Source: Chloroflexota bacterium (GTDB lineage Bacteria; Chloroflexota; Chloroflexia; QHBQ01; JADMIH01). Taken from it: 16,606 nucleotides of DNA. The position numbers were made by a program, and so were the translations under genes. Location: NCBI GenBank assembly GCA_015478675.1, contig JADMIH010000083.1:1-16606 (forward strand), in the 5' to 3' direction. Below the pieces are notes generated by a model, which saw nothing but the letters and a program-made list of their open reading frames with translations, made no database searches and was not told the DNA's origin. Each line of letters begins with the position of its first letter. The first letter of the stretch is position 1. Of the stretch, positions 14,590 to 16,606 are shown piece after piece.

Positions 14590-14650
14590 ACTCTGGGCGA
14601 TAGACTATGAAAACACGCATCTGAATCCTTTATAGTCCATCGTCCAGAGT
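14590..14650. terminator. Long hairpin between convergent SLH-protein genes
   Basis: The arm 14590-14609 (ACTCTGGGCGATAGACTATG) and the arm 14631-14650 are inverted copies matching at 17 of 20 positions. Two of the three differences become G-U pairs in the + strand RNA. The loop is 21 nt. It sits in the 94-bp gap between two convergent genes and could terminate both. Confidence 0.6.
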
Positions 14651-14669
14651 ACCAGAGAGTACCAGAGGC

Positions 14670-16606
14670 TTACTTATTCGCTTGGCGATTTACTCTTTGA
14701 CCGGTAATCGCCAGGTAGACTATCTTGCTGATCTGCCCGCGAGTGGCGCTGTTGCCTGGCCTGAAGTACTGGCCGGGGCAAGGCTCGCCAGGGCCGCCGC
14801 ATGGATAACCGCTGATCAAGCCGTGACGTACAGCGGTTTCCACGTAGTTGTAGAAGGTGCTGCCGAGAGGCACGTCGGTGAAAGAAGCTTGTGGCGGGCT
14901 GATGATCTCCCAGCCGCGCACTTGTGACGCCGCTATCACCACGATCTTACTCAACTGCCCGCGTGTGACGTTCGCGCCTGGCCTGAAGTACTGGCCGGGG
15001 CAAGGCTCGCTAGGGCCTCCACATGCATACCCTGCGACGATTCCATCTTGTACAGCGGTTTCCACGTAGTTGTAGAAGGTGCTGCCAAGAGGCACGTCAG
15101 TAAAGGTGGGGCTGGAGGGTGTGTAGATCGGGAGATTGAAGCCCAGCACCACAATCTTGGTCATCTGGCCGCGAGTGGTGTTGTTGTAAGGTCTGAAGGT
15201 GCCGTCGGCGTAGCCGCTGATAACGTTGTGGCAGTAGAGGTACTGTACAGCCTGATAGAAGTAGTCGCTCTGTTGCACATCACTGAAGCTGGGCCGGCAG
15301 ACGACTGGGGTTGAGGTTGGGCTGGGTGTTCTCGTGGGAGTGGAGGTCGGCGGCCTGGTAGCGGTGGGTATGGGGCTGGGTGTTCTCGTGGGAGTGGAGG
15401 TCGGTGGAAGTGTAGCGCTAGGCGTGGGGCTTGGGGGTATAGCAGGCTCGTTGATGTCGCTCACAAAGCCGTCCGCCGCGCCTGCGTTTGCGCCCTGGAA
15501 GGCATTGACGGTAGGGTAGTTGGTTGAGGTGGTGCTACCGGCTACGTATGTGTGGCTGGCCCCTGCTGTCGAGGCGACAGCCACGCCGTAGGCGGAATCA
15601 TTGGCTGCGCCTCCCAGGTAAGTTGAGTAAACCAGGTTATTTCCTGTCTGGTTGAGCTTGGTGACGATAACGTCTACCGCGCCGCTGTATCCCATGAGCT
15701 GATTGACTAGCGGCCATGTGTTGGAGCTGCTGAAACCTGCCATAACTGCATTACCATTGCCGTCCACCGCCACCGCTACCGCTGAGCCATGCGCCAGCGT
15801 GCCGAAGCAGGTGGAGTAAATGAGCGAGGCGTCGCCTGCCAGCGCCATATTGAACTTGGCGACAAAAGGCCCTGAGCCGCACGGCCCGTAAGCGCTCCTT
15901 GTTGGGAAGTTGGAGAAGGCCGCATCACCTGCTACGTAAGCGTTGCCTGCCCCGTCGATGGCAATATCTCGACCAAAATCGCCGTTATTGCCGCCCAGGT
16001 AAGTCGAATACATCAGTGAGGTAGCCCCTGACGCATTGGTGTCCACTTTGGCGGCGAATACATCGAAGTCATTGACACGCGTTATCTGGAAGCCGTTGAG
16101 GATAGGGAAGTTATCCGAATTAGACGACCCCGTCACATAAGCATGGCCTGAGTTGTCTGCCGCTATACCGTGCCCCAGGGCCGACACACCCGAACCTCCG
16201 CTGTAGTCGCTCTGGCTGCCCCCCAGGTAGGTGGAGTAGATTAGCGAGGCATTGCCTGTGGCGGTTGTGTTGATCCTTGTGATGAATGCATCGTTTGCGC
16301 CTCCGCCAAAGGTACCCTGAAAGGCGTTGCGTAGAGGGAAGTTAGTTGAGTTAGACGAGCCGCTGATGTAAGCGTTGCCGTTATCGTCCGCGGCAATTCC
16401 CCAGCCCACGTCTGTGCCGCTGCCTCCCAGGTAGGAGGAATAAAGGAGCGTCTGCCCGTCTGCGCTCAGCTTACTGATAAATGCGTCGAGATTGCCGCCG
16501 GAAGCGGGCTGGTATGCATTACTCAAAGGGAAGTTGGCTGACTGTGTGCGCCCCGTGACGTAAACAGCGCCTGAGCTATCTACCGCGATACCGTAGCCGT
16601 AATCGT
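14670..16606 (-). CDS. SBBP beta-propeller / 3xSLH surface protein, 5' end outside window
   Basis: The frame stays open to the window edge (continuing DYGYGIAVDSSGAVYVTG at the edge), so the start is beyond 16606; the TTG at 16526 is internal. About 645 residues are visible. The N-terminal part holds at least five full and one partial SBBP-type repeats (YSTYLGG..D.G.GIAVD..GNAYVAG..S.NFP..NAFQ), a beta-propeller family seen in surface proteins. A Pro/Thr-rich linker follows (about 15305-15435) with a duplicated 54-bp unit, then three SLH repeats (about 14690-15300) with TRGQMTKI, TRGQLSKI and TRGQISKI. SLH repeats 2 and 3 carry the Cys-bearing insert CGGP(S/G)EPCPGQYFRPG and are nearly identical in DNA. 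It is probably exported and wall-anchored. One propeller blade is degenerate (YSTCFGTLAHG). It is transcribed towards the other SLH gene. Confidence 0.9.
   Translation of the reverse strand, partial: DYGYGIAVDSSGAVYVTGRTQSANFPLSNAYQPASGGNLDAFISKLSADGQTLLYSSYLGGSGTDVGWGIAADDNGNAYISGSSNSTNFPLRNAFQGTFGGGANDAFITRINTTATGNASLIYSTYLGGSQSDYSGGSGVSALGHGIAADNSGHAYVTGSSNSDNFPILNGFQITRVNDFDVFAAKVDTNASGATSLMYSTYLGGNNGDFGRDIAIDGAGNAYVAGDAAFSNFPTRSAYGPCGSGPFVAKFNMALAGDASLIYSTCFGTLAHGSAVAVAVDGNGNAVMAGFSSSNTWPLVNQLMGYSGAVDVIVTKLNQTGNNLVYSTYLGGAANDSAYGVAVASTAGASHTYVAGSTTSTNYPTVNAFQGANAGAADGFVSDINEPAIPPSPTPSATLPPTSTPTRTPSPIPTATRPPTSTPTRTPSPTSTPVVCRPSFSDVQQSDYFYQAVQYLYCHNVISGYADGTFRPYNNTTRGQMTKIVVLGFNLPIYTPSSPTFTDVPLGSTFYNYVETAVQDGIVAGYACGGPSEPCPGQYFRPGANVTRGQLSKIVVIAASQVRGWEIISPPQASFTDVPLGSTFYNYVETAVRHGLISGYPCGGPGEPCPGQYFRPGNSATRGQISKIVYLAITGQRVNRQANK
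14754..15086 (-). repeat. 222-bp-period duplication of SLH modules
   Basis: Segments 14754-14788 and 14829-14864 recur almost or fully unchanged at 14976-15010 and 15051-15086, an exact 222-bp offset (74 codons, one SLH unit). They encode the YNYVETAV and CPGQYFRPG parts of SLH repeats 2 and 3. The intervening bases differ more, which suggests recent duplication or gene conversion. Confidence 0.8.
15319..15404 (-). repeat. 54-bp tandem duplication in the Pro/Thr linker
   Basis: A 32-bp stretch at 15319-15350 recurs identically at 15373-15404. On the coding (minus) strand it encodes the repeated PPTSTPTRTPSP segment of the linker between propeller and SLH domains. The copy number is a likely site of length variation. 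Confidence 0.85.

Overview
The window looks like chromosomal DNA from an S-layer-bearing bacterium, most likely a Chloroflexota member. The clues are proteins built as beta-propeller, Thr/Pro-rich linker and C-terminal SLH triplet, a luciferase-like (probably F420-type) oxidoreductase, and families of 'CCCTCTCCC' palindromic repeats. The taxonomic placement is inference; no rRNA or marker gene is present.

Layout: (1) 1-339 holds the 3' end of an SLH-domain surface protein gene (+), followed by a hairpin. (2) 466-1161 is an OmpR-type response regulator (-). (3) After a 0.5-kb divergent control region comes a tight four-gene (+) operon, 1675-6753: a class II glutamine amidotransferase/asparagine synthase, an SGGKDS-type ATP pyrophosphatase with CxxC pairs (N-acetyl-sugar amidotransferase-like), a stand-alone acyl carrier protein and an AMP-forming acyl ligase. 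A perfect hairpin sits at its end. (4) 7057-9002 encodes a luciferase-like oxidoreductase and a putative SGNH-type hydrolase (+). (5) 8962-9651 is a second, paralogous OmpR-type regulator (-). It has a near-consensus promoter and overlaps the hydrolase gene tail to tail. (6) 9744-11611 has an RhtA/EamA-type exporter gene between two inverted members of a MITE-like repeat family, with repeat fragments around it. (7) 11984-14575 is a secreted LVIVD-propeller/Ig-like/3xSLH protein (+). (8) 14670 to the window end is an SBBP-propeller/3xSLH protein (-), whose 5' end is outside the window.

Working model (inference): the ligase activates an acid and loads it onto the carrier protein. The ammonia-handling synthase and the ATP pyrophosphatase then convert a carboxyl or carbonyl-type group to an amide, amidine or possibly thioamide. 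The oxidoreductase, hydrolase and exporter may finish and export the product. This small carrier-protein island lies between SLH-protein genes and is bracketed by two orphan response regulators. Its product could be a small molecule or a modification of a cell-surface polymer.
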